Source: Rhodobacter sp.
GTDB taxonomy: Bacteria > Pseudomonadota > Alphaproteobacteria > Rhodobacterales > Rhodobacteraceae
NCBI GenBank assembly: GCA_013821825.1
Contig: PNJK01000026.1
Span: 1 to 43,002, forward strand
Length of the DNA stretch: 43,002 bases
Direction: 5' to 3'
The notes beneath the pieces were generated by a model. It made no database searches and had not been told where the DNA came from. It was given only the letters and a program-made list of their open reading frames with translations. The first letter of the stretch is position 1, and every line of letters starts with the position of its first letter. Positions 24,968 through 33,783 of the stretch are shown here, in pieces. A program made the translations under genes and the position numbers.

Positions 24968-26475
24968 ATCACCGCCCCGATCTGCCATGGCACGAACTCG
25001 GCCCCGCCAAAGCCCAGTTCCTCGGACAAGGTCTGCTCACCACTGGCAACGGCGATTATCTTTTCAAGGATCTCCTCGCCCTTGGCTGCGATGCTGGTAC
25101 CATCAAGAATGTCACCGCAGTTGATGTCCATGTCCTCTTTCATCCGGCCATACATTTCAGAGTTGGTGGCCAGCTTGATGCAAGGCGAGGGCTTGTAGCC
25201 CGACACCGACCCGCGGCCAGTTGTGAAGACGATCAGCGTCGCCCCGCTTGCGATCTGGCCGGTCACAGAGCAAGGGTCATAGCCGGGGCTGTCCATGTAG
25301 ACGAAGCCGGGCGTGGTGATCGGTTCGGCGAATTTGTAGACCCCGGCCAAGGGGGCGGTGCCGCCCTTGGCGACCGCGCCGAGGGATTTTTCGAGGATCG
25401 TGGTCAAGCCGCCGCGCTTGTTGCCGGGGCTGGGGTTGTTGTCCATCTCGCCTTCGTTGCGGGCGGTGTAATCCTCCCACCAGCGGATGCGCTCCAGCAG
25501 GCGCTCGCCCACTTCCGCGCTGACCGCGCGACGGGTCAGCAGGTGTTCGGCACCGTAGATCTCGGGCGTTTCGGACAGGATCGTCGTGCCCCCCATCCGC
25601 ACCAGAAGGTCGCTGGCATGGCCAAGGGCCGGGTTGGCGGTGATTCCGGAGTATCCATCCGAGCCGCCGCATTGCAGCCCGACCACCAGCTTCGACACCG
25701 GGGCAGGGGCGCGGACCGCCTGTCCTGCAACTCTCGCCATCCCGCGCAGCACTTTCAGCGCGTGCTCGATGGTGGCGCGGGTGCCGCCTTCGCCCTGAAT
25801 GGTCATGTAGCGAAAGTTCCCGTCCGGGCGCAGGCGGCCCTGGCCGACAAGGTCGGGGACCTGCATCACCTCACAGCCCAGACCGACCAGAAGGATGCCG
25901 CCGAAGTTGGGGTTGCGGGCATAGCCCTTCAGCGTGCGCATCAGGGTGTCGTAGCCTTCGTTCACCCCCGACATGCCGCAGCCGGTCGAATGGACGATGG
26001 GGACCACGCCATCAAGTCCCGGCGTGGCAAGGATTTCCGGATCCTTTTCGGCCGCCTCGGCGATGAAGCGCGCGACAGAGCCCGAGCAGTTCACGCTGGT
26101 CAGGATGCCGAGGTAATTCCGGGTTCCCACCGACCCATCCGCGCGGTGAAACCCCATGAAGCTGCGCGGTTCAAGCGGTGGCAGAGGCCGGCTTTCGGAA
26201 CCGATCGCATAGTCGCTGGAATGCGGACCCATACCAAGGTTGTGGCTGTGGACATGCCCGCCGGCAGGCACGTCCTCGGTCGCCTGGCCGATGATCTGGC
26301 CATAACGGATGACCTGCTCGCCCTTGGCTATTGCATGCAGTGCAATCTTGTGGCCTCGTGGCACGGCGGTGGGAAGCGGCACGTTCAATTCCGCCACGAT
26401 GCTGCCTGCCGACAGGTCCTGCAAGGCGATCACCACATTGTCGGCCAAGTGCAGCCGGATCACCCCTTCAGCCAT
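24964..26475 (-). CDS. uxaA: UxaA-family (altronate/galactarate-type) dehydratase
   Basis: The 503-residue protein has an N-terminal SAF domain (residues 1-80, ending DVPAGGHVHSHNLG) and the large UxaA catalytic domain. The latter carries GFHRADGSVGTRNYLGIL, HSTGCGMSG, VGLGCE, LQCGGSDGYSGITANPALG and CGDILDG. The family dehydrates D-altronate or related aldonates/aldarates to 2-keto-3-deoxy acids using a divalent metal. It is transcribed divergently from the GntR regulator, with a shared operator in the 46-bp gap, and is coupled to the downstream alpha/beta hydrolase. No uronate isomerase or UxaB is in the window, so the aldonate may come from another route. Confidence 0.9.
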   Translation of the reverse strand: MAEGVIRLHLADNVVIALQDLSAGSIVAELNVPLPTAVPRGHKIALHAIAKGEQVIRYGQIIGQATEDVPAGGHVHSHNLGMGPHSSDYAIGSESRPLPPLEPRSFMGFHRADGSVGTRNYLGILTSVNCSGSVARFIAEAAEKDPEILATPGLDGVVPIVHSTGCGMSGVNEGYDTLMRTLKGYARNPNFGGILLVGLGCEVMQVPDLVGQGRLRPDGNFRYMTIQGEGGTRATIEHALKVLRGMARVAGQAVRAPAPVSKLVVGLQCGGSDGYSGITANPALGHASDLLVRMGGTTILSETPEIYGAEHLLTRRAVSAEVGERLLERIRWWEDYTARNEGEMDNNPSPGNKRGGLTTILEKSLGAVAKGGTAPLAGVYKFAEPITTPGFVYMDSPGYDPCSVTGQIASGATLIVFTTGRGSVSGYKPSPCIKLATNSEMYGRMKEDMDINCGDILDGTSIAAKGEEILEKIIAVASGEQTLSEELGFGGAEFVPWQIGAVM

Positions 26476-26508
26476 GTCACCCCTTCCTTGACAGCGCGAC
26501 CTACTCGC

Positions 26509-26524
26509 CTAACATGTTAGCATG
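26509..26524 (+). promoter_or_regulatory. GntR-type operator, copy A (uxaA / gntR intergenic)
   Basis: CTAACATGTTAGCATG contains the perfect 12-bp palindrome CTAACATGTTAG (26509-26520) and overlaps the ATG of the GntR gene at 26522. The same element, CTAACATGYTAGYATG, recurs at 30337, 37077 (minus) and 40305. FCD-type GntR regulators typically bind short palindromes of this size. The position fits control of uxaA and autoregulation. Confidence 0.75.
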
Positions 26525-27253
26525 TTACAACCAGCAGCCCCCGCCAAACAAGAGCCCTCCGCAGCCGAACGCCTGCGCCCGCTGTCCGCGTATTCGGGAT
26601 CGCTGGGCCAAAGGGTCTATCAGACCCTGCGGCACGCCATACTGTCGCTTGCCTATCGCCCCGGCGAGATCCTGCGCAAGCCCGAGATCTGCGAAGCACT
26701 TGGGGTCAGCCGCAGCCCGGTAGCCGATGCCGTCGCCCGCCTGCAGGCGGAAGGTCTGGTCGACGTGGTGCCGCAGGCCGGAACCTTCGTCGCCCGCTTT
26801 TCGATGCAGGAAATCCGCGAGGGCGCTTTCCTGCGTGAGGCGATCGAGGTGGCGGCCATCGAACGGGTCGCCGCGATCATCACCGATGAGCAGTTGCAGA
26901 TGCTGCGCCGCAACCTGACCGTCCAGGCGGCGCTGGTGGGCGACGGCGACATCCCCGGCTTCTACGCGATGGATGCAGCGCTGCATGAACTGCTTCTGTC
27001 CTTTACCGGCTTTCCCCGACTGGCCCAGGTTTCAGAGACGGCCTGGCTGCACGTCAACCGCGCCCGCCAGCTGATTCTTCCGGTCCCGGGTCGGGTTCAG
27101 GCGACTCTGGCCGAACACAACACCATCCTTGCCGCGCTGGAGGCCCACGATCCCGCCGCCGCACGCAAGGCCGTGCAGGCGCATCTGCGCCAGCTTGTCA
27201 CCTATCTTGAACCGTTGGAGCGGGACCGCCCCGATCTTTTCAATCCTGCCTGA
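26522..27253 (+). CDS. GntR-family transcriptional regulator, FCD (FadR-like) domain
   Basis: In this 243-residue regulator the winged helix-turn-helix spans about residues 25-95 (RVYQTLRHAILSLAYRPGEIL, LGVSRSPVADAVARLQAEGLV, GTFVARF). A helical FCD effector domain follows, with conserved segments FLREAIEVAAIERVA, MDAALHELLL and EHNTILAALEAHDPAAARKAVQAHL; its Asp/His residues commonly bind a metal and a sugar acid. It is divergent from uxaA. ATG 26522 lies inside operator A with no Shine-Dalgarno sequence ahead, so the mRNA may be leaderless, or the operator may occlude initiation. No alternative start before the conserved region was seen. It probably represses the operons bearing the four operators. 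Confidence 0.9.
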   Translation: MLQPAAPAKQEPSAAERLRPLSAYSGSLGQRVYQTLRHAILSLAYRPGEILRKPEICEALGVSRSPVADAVARLQAEGLVDVVPQAGTFVARFSMQEIREGAFLREAIEVAAIERVAAIITDEQLQMLRRNLTVQAALVGDGDIPGFYAMDAALHELLLSFTGFPRLAQVSETAWLHVNRARQLILPVPGRVQATLAEHNTILAALEAHDPAAARKAVQAHLRQLVTYLEPLERDRPDLFNPA

Positions 27254-27259
27254 GGTGAT

Positions 27260-28225
27260 ATGTCCCGCCCAAATCGCCTGCGCTATGCCGCGCGTCTGAA
27301 CGCCTTCAAGGTGAAGGGCGGCACGGTGGCCGACATGATCGCGGGGGCGGGCCGGGTCGGAGGTCTCTCTGCCGCCGACCTGAACTATCCCGATCACTTC
27401 GCCGCGCATGACCCGGGCACCTTGTCGGGGCTGCTGACGGATCAGGGCCTGGCGCTGAACGGTCTGGCAATGCGCTATTACACCGAGGACGGCTTCCGGC
27501 TGGGCGCTTTCACCCACCCCGATCCCGCCACCCGCCGGGCTGCAATCGATCTGACCAGACGCGGAATTGATGCCTGCGCCGCGATGGGCGGCAGCCAGAT
27601 GACGCTGTGGATGGGGCAGGACGGGTTCGACTACAGTTTTCAGGCGGACTACGCGCGGATGTGGGACAACACGGTAGCCGCCATTGCCGAAGTTGCCGAC
27701 CACAATCCCACCATCGACATCGCCGTGGAATACAAGCCGAACGAGCCCCGGGCCCACGCCTTGATGCCCGACTTGGCCACGACGCTGCTTGCACTGGATG
27801 AGGTCGCGCGCCCGAACACCGGTGTCACGCTGGATTTCGCCCACATGCTTTATGCCGGAGAGATGCCGGCGAAGGCGGCCATGCTTGCCGCCCGGAAAAG
27901 CCGGATCCTCGGTCTTCACCTCAATGACGGCTATGGCAAGCGCGACGACGGGTTGATCGCGGGCAGCGTCCACCCGGTGCAGACCGTCGAGCTTCTGGTC
28001 GCCATGGCGCGGTCCGGCTATGCTGGGGTGATCTATTTCGACACCTTCCCCGATCACTCCGGCATTGATCCGGTGGCGGAAGCACGGGCGAATATCCGGC
28101 TGACCGACCGGATGCTGGATCTGGCGCATCGTCTGGCCGACGACCCGGCGCTAGCGGCGGCGCAAAGCCGACAGGATGCCGTAGCGGCGACCGCTCTGGT
28201 GATGGCCGCGTTGCTTGGTGAGTGA
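27260..28225 (+). CDS. Xylose isomerase-like TIM-barrel sugar isomerase/epimerase
   Basis: The 321-residue protein belongs to the AP-endonuclease family 2 / xylose isomerase-like TIM barrel. Metal-ligand-type segments at strand ends include AVEYKPNEPRAH (Glu), TLDFAHMLYAGEMP (Asp, His), GLHLNDGYGKRDDG (His, Asp) and IYFDTFPDHSG (Asp). Enzymes of this fold isomerise or epimerise ketoses, keto-acids or inositol derivatives (for example IolE, IolI, IolO, RhaI). It starts 6 bp after the GntR stop behind GAGGTGAT, so the two genes are one transcript. The exact substrate is unknown. Confidence 0.85.
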   Translation: MSRPNRLRYAARLNAFKVKGGTVADMIAGAGRVGGLSAADLNYPDHFAAHDPGTLSGLLTDQGLALNGLAMRYYTEDGFRLGAFTHPDPATRRAAIDLTRRGIDACAAMGGSQMTLWMGQDGFDYSFQADYARMWDNTVAAIAEVADHNPTIDIAVEYKPNEPRAHALMPDLATTLLALDEVARPNTGVTLDFAHMLYAGEMPAKAAMLAARKSRILGLHLNDGYGKRDDGLIAGSVHPVQTVELLVAMARSGYAGVIYFDTFPDHSGIDPVAEARANIRLTDRMLDLAHRLADDPALAAAQSRQDAVAATALVMAALLGE

Positions 28226-28359
28226 GGCGCCGCAAACCCACCGATCCCTGGCCCTTGTCAGATGCATGCCGTCGTCTACCATCTGCCGCGCAAACAGCCT
28301 TGAAGACCCGTCGCCCATGTCCCGAACCTGCCAACACCGTCTCAGACTAAGCTGCCCAG

Positions 28360-29292
28360 ATGCCGGCTAAGCCCGTTCTTCTGTGCGCCGGCTCGCTGCA
28401 TCACGATGTAATCGTCGAAGCCCCGGCACTTCCACGCGTCGACCAGACCCTGACCGGCACCGCCGTTCGCTATGCCTTTGGCGGCAAGGGTGGCAACCAG
28501 GCCGCCGCCGCCGCCCGTGCCGGGGCCGAGGTGCATATGGCCGCAGCTGTCGGATCCGATGACCATGCCATGAAGCTGCGTTCGGCGCTCGACGCCGCGG
28601 GCGTGCTCCGTTCGGCGGTGCAGACCCACCCCGGCGCTTCTGGCATGTCCGTTGCGATCTCTCTGCCCGACGGGGCTTATGGTGCGGTCATCGTATCGGG
28701 GGCCAACCTCTTGCTGCGTCCAGAGGCGGTCCGGTTTCCCCATGACTGCGCGCTGCTTCTGCTGCAAAACGAGATTGCCGAGACGGCGAACCTTGAGCTT
28801 GCCCGGCGGGCACGCGCTGCGGGCGTGCGGACGATCCTGAACGCGGCTCCGGCGCGCAATGTGGTGCCAGAGCTTCTGGCCCTGACCGATGTGCTGGTGG
28901 TCAACCGGGGCGAGGCCGCCGATCTCTTGGGCCGCCCGGAAGCAGGGATCGACGCCACCCGCGCCGCCGAGGATCTGGCGGCACTGGGTCCGCATGCGGT
29001 CATCGTGACGCTTGGTGCCGAGGGGCTGGTCATCACCCATCAGGGCCGCCTGACCTTGCAGCCCGCCCCCCGGGTAAAGGTGGTTTCCAGCCATGGCGCG
29101 GGTGACGCCTTCATCGGTGCGCTTGCCGCCGAATGGGCAAGGGGTGAGGGGCTCGAAGCCGCCGCTGCCTTCGGTCAGGCCGCCGCCAGCCTGCATGTCA
29201 GCAGTCCGATCGATCAGCGCCCGATGATCGACGAGGCCGCGATCCGTGTCCATCGTTGGGCCGACCCGTCGCGATCCGGGCGCCCGGCCTAG
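28360..29292 (+). CDS. PfkB-family carbohydrate kinase (ribokinase-like)
   Basis: This 310-residue kinase has the N-terminal glycine signature AFGGKGGNQAAAAARAGAEV (about residues 43-62) that binds the sugar. VVNRGEAADLLG follows, and the C-terminal GAGDAFIGAL motif (about 246-255) carries the catalytic Asp and anion hole. It phosphorylates a sugar hydroxyl with ATP in the cytoplasm. A 134-bp gap separates it from the isomerase, and its 3' end overlaps the convergent aldo/keto reductase gene by 4 bp. The Shine-Dalgarno sequence is weak. It is distantly similar to the second ribokinase at 41909, so the region has two PfkB kinases plus one FGGY kinase. Confidence 0.88.
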   Translation: MPAKPVLLCAGSLHHDVIVEAPALPRVDQTLTGTAVRYAFGGKGGNQAAAAARAGAEVHMAAAVGSDDHAMKLRSALDAAGVLRSAVQTHPGASGMSVAISLPDGAYGAVIVSGANLLLRPEAVRFPHDCALLLLQNEIAETANLELARRARAAGVRTILNAAPARNVVPELLALTDVLVVNRGEAADLLGRPEAGIDATRAAEDLAALGPHAVIVTLGAEGLVITHQGRLTLQPAPRVKVVSSHGAGDAFIGALAAEWARGEGLEAAAAFGQAAASLHVSSPIDQRPMIDEAAIRVHRWADPSRSGRPA

Positions 29293-30320
29293 AGGCCGCA
29301 AGCCGCAGAGCCAGCCTGCGGGATCAGCCCTTCGTTCGCCAACGCCTGCCACAAGGCGTCAGGAATGCGCGTGGCGGCGGCGCGGATGTTGCTGTCCATC
29401 TCGGCCAGGCCCTGACCGCCTGGGATCACACTGACCACGGCAGGGTGGCGCAGCGGATACTGAAACGCCGCATCGACCAGCCGCACCCCGTGCCTTTCGC
29501 AGACCGCTTGCAGGCGTTCTGCCCGCCTCAGGACCGCTTCTGGAGCCGGGGCATAGTTGAAATGCGCCCCCTGCCGTGGCCCGGTGGCAAGGATGCCGCT
29601 GTTGTAGGGGCCACCGATCACCACGCCCACGCCACTGGCCGCCGCACGGTCCATGAAGCCCGCTGCGGCCTGCTCCAGCAGCGTATAGCGTCCGGCCAGA
29701 AGGAATACATCGAACGCGCCCCGTTGCATCAGCCAGTCGCAGGGTTCCCATTCATTCACTCCGGCACCAAAGGCCGCAATGACCCCTTCGTCGCGCAACC
29801 GGTCAAGCGCGCGGTAGCCTCCGGCCATGAACTCGGCCAGACGTTCGGCCTTGGCCATTTCGGACCCATGGGTGAAGATGTCGAGGTCGTGGACAAAAAG
29901 CACATCGATCCGGTCCAGCCCCAGCCGTTCAAGCGAGGCCTCGAGGCTGCGAAGCACGCCGTCATGGCTGTAATCGAACTTCTCACGGCGCGAGGGCACG
30001 TCGATCCACTTGCCCGCCCCATCGCCCTGGCCGGGCGGTGCCACGGACAGAAGTCGCCCGACCTTGGTCGAAAGGACGTAATCCCCCCGGGGCTTGCCGC
30101 GCAGGAAATGGTTGATCCGGGTCTCCGACAGGCCCAGCCCGTAAAGCGGCGCGGTGTCGAAGTACCGCACGCCCGCCGCCCAGGCCGCCGCAAGCACCGC
30201 TTGCGCTTCGTCCTCGGTGACGGCTTTGAAGAGGTTGCCCAAGGGTGCAGCCCCGAAGCCCAGTTCGGTAAACCGCAGCGCTTTTCCTTTGCGTGTCGTC
30301 AGGGTCCTGATCTTCTGCAT
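29289..30320 (-). CDS. Aldo/keto reductase, L-fucose/D-threo-aldose 1-dehydrogenase type
   Basis: The 343-residue NAD(P)-dependent oxidoreductase has catalytic residues Asp55 and Tyr60 (YFDTAPLYG), Lys86 (LSTKVG) and His144 (FVHD), as in AKR enzymes. The overall pattern (FTELGFGAAPLGNLF, GLGLSETR, VIGGPYNSGIL) matches the subfamily that includes L-fucose dehydrogenase, D-threo-aldose 1-dehydrogenase and pyridoxal 4-dehydrogenase. These oxidise an aldopyranose at C1 to a lactone. The start ATG 30320 follows GGAGGG; ATG 30335 upstream is less well placed. Operator B lies just upstream, shared with the divergent btpA-like operon. Confidence 0.87.
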   Translation of the reverse strand: MQKIRTLTTRKGKALRFTELGFGAAPLGNLFKAVTEDEAQAVLAAAWAAGVRYFDTAPLYGLGLSETRINHFLRGKPRGDYVLSTKVGRLLSVAPPGQGDGAGKWIDVPSRREKFDYSHDGVLRSLEASLERLGLDRIDVLFVHDLDIFTHGSEMAKAERLAEFMAGGYRALDRLRDEGVIAAFGAGVNEWEPCDWLMQRGAFDVFLLAGRYTLLEQAAAGFMDRAAASGVGVVIGGPYNSGILATGPRQGAHFNYAPAPEAVLRRAERLQAVCERHGVRLVDAAFQYPLRHPAVVSVIPGGQGLAEMDSNIRAAATRIPDALWQALANEGLIPQAGSAACGL

Positions 30321-30336
30321 GCCGCCCTCCACCAAC

Positions 30337-30352
30337 CTGACATGCTAGTATG
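30337..30352 (+). promoter_or_regulatory. GntR-type operator, copy B (aldo/keto reductase / btpA intergenic)
   Basis: CTGACATGCTAGTATG matches the consensus CTAACATGYTAGYATG except for one G. It lies in the 90-bp gap between divergent genes, 17 bp from the aldo/keto reductase start and about 60 bp before the btpA-like start, a position that could control both promoters. Confidence 0.7.
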
Positions 30353-30410
30353 CAACGGGCTTCCCGGCCACCCGCTTTCGCGTTAGCCTTCGCGGCAGAG
30401 GGAGAGTGCC

Positions 30411-31235
30411 ATGACACGTTTCGAGCAGGTCTTCGGGAAGAAGAAACCCGTCATCGCCATGGTCCATCTGGGCGCGATGCCCGGCACGCCGCTGCATGAC
30501 GCGGCAGGCGGAGTGGAGGCGATCGTGACAGCTGCCGCCGCGGACCTTGCTGCCCTGCAGGCTGCTGGCGTCGATGCGGTGATGTTCGGGAACGAAAACG
30601 ACCGGCCCTACGAGCTGAAGGTGGATGCCGCCTCGACTGCGACCATGGCCTATGTCATCGGCCGGTTGCGCGACCGGATCAGCGTGCCGTTCGGGGTCAA
30701 CGTCCTTTGGGACCCGATGGCCACCATGGCCCTTGCCGCCGCCACCGGGGCCGCATTCGTGCGCGAGATCTTCACCGGCACCTATGCCAGCGACATGGGC
30801 CTTTGGGCGCCCGATGCCGGGGCGGCCCGCCGCTATGGCACGCGGATCGGGGCGGGTGGGGTTGCCACGCTTTACAACGTCTCAGCCGAATTCGCGGGCT
30901 CGCTTGACCCGCGCCCGTTGCCGGACCGGGCCCGCAGCGCGGTGTTTTCATCGATCCCGGACGCGGTGCTGGTGTCGGGTGCGATCACCGGCGAAGCCGC
31001 GCGGATGGAGGATCTTGAGGCGGTAAAGCGCGTCCTGCCCGACATCCCCGTCCTGGCGAACACCGGTGTCAAGCATGCCACCGTGGCCGATGTGCTGCGC
31101 GTTGCCGACGGTTGTATCGTCGGATCGGCGCTGAAGCTGGGTGGCGACACCTGGGCGGCGGTCGATCCTGATCGTGCCAAGGATTTCATGGACCGGGTCC
31201 GGGCGGCCCGCAAGGCGACCGGGGGCGGCGCATGA
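30411..31235 (+). CDS. BtpA/SgcQ-family TIM-barrel protein
   Basis: This 274-residue member of the BtpA family (cyanobacterial BtpA, E. coli SgcQ) has PVIAMVHLGAMPGTPLHD near the N-terminus. MFGNENDRPYELKVD, FGVNVLWDPMATMALAAATGAAFVREIFTGTYASDMGLW and VLANTGVKHATVADVL follow, ending in DGCIVGSALK, which resembles a phosphate-binding TIM-barrel end. The biochemical role is poorly defined: the cyanobacterial protein affects photosystem I accumulation, whereas SgcQ lies in a sugar operon. Here it leads a tight operon with an M42-type enzyme, an FGGY kinase and a creatininase-family hydrolase, so a catabolic role is likely. Its stop overlaps the next ATG by 4 bp. Operator B is upstream. Confidence 0.85.
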   Translation: MTRFEQVFGKKKPVIAMVHLGAMPGTPLHDAAGGVEAIVTAAAADLAALQAAGVDAVMFGNENDRPYELKVDAASTATMAYVIGRLRDRISVPFGVNVLWDPMATMALAAATGAAFVREIFTGTYASDMGLWAPDAGAARRYGTRIGAGGVATLYNVSAEFAGSLDPRPLPDRARSAVFSSIPDAVLVSGAITGEAARMEDLEAVKRVLPDIPVLANTGVKHATVADVLRVADGCIVGSALKLGGDTWAAVDPDRAKDFMDRVRAARKATGGGA

Positions 31236-32314
31236 TCCGCGACGTCCTCACCGAACTGATGCTGATCCCCGGCCTTTCCGGCCACGAGGGACGGGTAGCC
31301 AAAGCCATCGCCGCGCATCTGGACCGGCTTGGCCTTGCCTACCGGTCCGACCGGCTGGGAAACCTGATGACCACGATCCCCGGCGATCCGGCGCTGCCGC
31401 CGGTCATGGTCTTTACCCATATGGACCAGCTTGGCTTCGTTGTCCGCAAGGTCGAGGCCTCGGGTCTGATCCGGCTGGAACGGCTTGGAGGCGTCCCCGA
31501 ACGCGCGCTGCCGGCACAGGCGGTGCTGCTGTGCACCGAAACCGCCGATATCCCCGGCGTCATCGCCAACAAGTCCCACCACGCGACGGGGCCGGAGGAG
31601 AAATACAAGGTCCTGCCCTACGTCGAGCTTTACGTCGATGCCGGCTTTGGATCGGCGGAAGCGGCGCACGCCGCAGGCATCCGGATCGGCACGCCGGTGA
31701 CCTATCTTCCAAGGGTGCTGCCGTTGCAGGGCAGCAGGCTCGCCGGCACCTCGGTCGATGACCGGGCGGGTTGCGCGGTGCTGCTGGCTCTCGCCGCTAC
31801 CCGCCGGGGGCGCGAGGGGCCTACCCTGCATCTGGTCTGGTCGGTGCAGGAAGAGTTCAACCTGCGCGGCGTCCTGCCTGCCGCCACCGTTTTGCAACCC
31901 GACATCGCGCTTCAGATCGATCTTCTGCTGGCCTGCGATACGCCCGACATGGCCACCCGGGGCGAGGTCACCCTGGGCGGCGGTCCGGGCATTTCGCTTT
32001 ACTCCTTCCACGGACGCGGGACGTTGAACGGGGTGATCCCACATCCTGCTCTGGTGCGGCTGGCCGAAGACGCGGCTGGAACCGGGGGGCTGCCCCTGCA
32101 ACGGTCGGCACATACGGGGGCGCTGACCGACCTCAGCTATATCCAGTTCATGGGGCCTGAAGGTGTCGCCTGCCTCGATGTCGGCTTTCCGATGCGCTAT
32201 TCCCATTCGGCGCTTGAGGTGGTGGACACCAACGACCTTGACGGGCTGGCGCGGCTTCTTGACCTGATGCTGGACGGGATCGACGCCAATCTGAACCTGA
32301 CGCGGTCGCCATGA
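31232..32314 (+). CDS. M42-family metallohydrolase (SgcX/FrvX-like)
   Basis: The 360-residue protein has the M42 dinuclear-metal aminopeptidase fold. Likely metal and catalytic residues are present: His63 and Asp65 (THMDQLGF), bridging Asp176 (SVDDRAGCAVLL), Glu207/Glu208 (VQEEFNLRG), Asp230 (LQIDLLL) and His325 (RYSHSALEV). Family members in sugar operons, such as SgcX and FrvX in E. coli, are annotated as aminopeptidases, but their real substrates are unclear and may be small amides or glycosides. It overlaps the BtpA-like gene and the FGGY kinase gene by 4 bp each, implying equimolar translation. BtpA-M42 adjacency also occurs as sgcQ-sgcX. Confidence 0.87.
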   Translation: MIRDVLTELMLIPGLSGHEGRVAKAIAAHLDRLGLAYRSDRLGNLMTTIPGDPALPPVMVFTHMDQLGFVVRKVEASGLIRLERLGGVPERALPAQAVLLCTETADIPGVIANKSHHATGPEEKYKVLPYVELYVDAGFGSAEAAHAAGIRIGTPVTYLPRVLPLQGSRLAGTSVDDRAGCAVLLALAATRRGREGPTLHLVWSVQEEFNLRGVLPAATVLQPDIALQIDLLLACDTPDMATRGEVTLGGGPGISLYSFHGRGTLNGVIPHPALVRLAEDAAGTGGLPLQRSAHTGALTDLSYIQFMGPEGVACLDVGFPMRYSHSALEVVDTNDLDGLARLLDLMLDGIDANLNLTRSP

Positions 32315-33783
32315 CCTACACCCTTGGCATCGACATCGGCACGTTTGAAACCAAGGGCGCGCTGGTTGCCCATGACGGCAGCATAGCCGCCATTGCCTCA
32401 CGCCCGCACAAGATGATCGTGCCGTGCCCCGGCTGGGCGGAACACCGCGCCGACGAGGATTGGTGGGGCGATTTCGTCCATGTGACGAAGGCGCTTCTGG
32501 CGCAATCCGGGATTGACCCCAAGGATATAGCTGCGGTTGCGGCCAGCGCCATCGGTCCTTGCATGCTGCCGGTGGATGGCGCGGGCGCACCCCTGATGAA
32601 CGGGGTTCTTTACGGTGTCGACACCCGCGCAACGGCCCAGATCGCCGCGCTGAATGCGGCCATCGGCGAGGACGTGATCCTGACGCACTGCGGCAATGCA
32701 CTGACCTCGCAATCGGTTGGGCCGAAGATCCTGTGGCTGAAGGAGGCGCGCCCGGATCTCTTTGCCCGGACGGCCAAAGTCCTGACCTCGACCAGCTATC
32801 TGACCTGGAAGCTGACCGGGGAATACGTCATCGACCATTACACCGCGGCCAACTTCTCGCCGCTTTACGACGTGGGCACGCAGGGCTGGACCGCGGACCT
32901 TGCCGACATCCTGCCGATTGACCGGCTGCCGCGCCTGATGTGGTCGACGGAAATCGCAGGCCGGATCACGGCGCGGGCCGCGCGGGAAACCGGCCTAGCC
33001 GAAGGCACCCCCGTCACCTGCGGCACCATCGACGCGGCGGCTGAGGCGGTCAGTGTCGGCGTCCAGTCTCCGGGCGAGATGATGCTGATGTACGGCTCGA
33101 CCGTCTTCATCATCCAGGTCACTGCCACCCCGGTGCGCGACCCGCGCCTGTGGTATGCGCCTTGGCTGTTTCCCGGCCTGCACGCCTCGATGGCGGGACT
33201 TGCCACGTCCGGGACGCTCACGCGCTGGTTTCGCGACCAACTGGCGCGTGACAGCGATTTCGCGACCTTGGCGGCAGAGGCCGCCGCCAGCCCGAAGGGG
33301 GCCAAGGGACTGATCTGCCTTCCCTATTTCTCGGGTGAGCGGACGCCGATCCATGACCCCTTCGCCAAGGGCGCCTTCTTCGGGCTTGACCTGACCCATA
33401 CCCGCGCCGACCTCTTTCGCGCCGTGCTGGAGGGAATTGCCATGGGAACCGCGCATGTCTTCGACACCTACCGTGAGCTTGCAGCCGCCCCGACGAGGGT
33501 GCTGGCCGTGGGGGGCGGCACGCAGAACGCGGTCTGGCTGCAGGCGACCTCGGACCTTGCGGGAACCCCGCAGAGCGTTTGCGGAAAGACCATGGGGGCA
33601 AGCTATGGCGATGCCTTCCTTGCGGCGGTGGCGATCGGCGCTGCACGCCCCGAGGATATCACGAGATGGAACCCGGTCGCCCGGACCGTAACGCCCGAGG
33701 CGGTTCCGGCCTATGACCGGCAATACCCGCTGTGGAAACGGCTTTACCTGCAGACCCGCGACATTGCCGAAGGGCTGGCCTGA
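32311..33783 (+). CDS. FGGY-family carbohydrate kinase (xylulokinase-like)
   Basis: This 490-residue sugar kinase has the N-terminal phosphate-binding hairpin LGIDIGTFETKGALV. A GTIDAAAEAVSVGV segment (about residues 236-249) carries the catalytic Asp, and the C-terminal ATPase motif VLAVGGGTQNAVWLQATSDLAG is present. FGGY kinases phosphorylate ketoses, alditols or carbohydrate acids at a terminal hydroxyl. Substrate residues cannot be assigned from sequence alone. It overlaps the M42 gene by 4 bp and its TGA shares one base with the creatininase-family ATG. The region thus has three distinct sugar kinases. Confidence 0.9.
   Translation: MTYTLGIDIGTFETKGALVAHDGSIAAIASRPHKMIVPCPGWAEHRADEDWWGDFVHVTKALLAQSGIDPKDIAAVAASAIGPCMLPVDGAGAPLMNGVLYGVDTRATAQIAALNAAIGEDVILTHCGNALTSQSVGPKILWLKEARPDLFARTAKVLTSTSYLTWKLTGEYVIDHYTAANFSPLYDVGTQGWTADLADILPIDRLPRLMWSTEIAGRITARAARETGLAEGTPVTCGTIDAAAEAVSVGVQSPGEMMLMYGSTVFIIQVTATPVRDPRLWYAPWLFPGLHASMAGLATSGTLTRWFRDQLARDSDFATLAAEAAASPKGAKGLICLPYFSGERTPIHDPFAKGAFFGLDLTHTRADLFRAVLEGIAMGTAHVFDTYRELAAAPTRVLAVGGGTQNAVWLQATSDLAGTPQSVCGKTMGASYGDAFLAAVAIGAARPEDITRWNPVARTVTPEAVPAYDRQYPLWKRLYLQTRDIAEGLA

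Noticed and set aside
24955-26520. 521-codon plus-strand frame opposite uxaA
   Set aside because: It is an antisense shadow of a well-conserved dehydratase gene.
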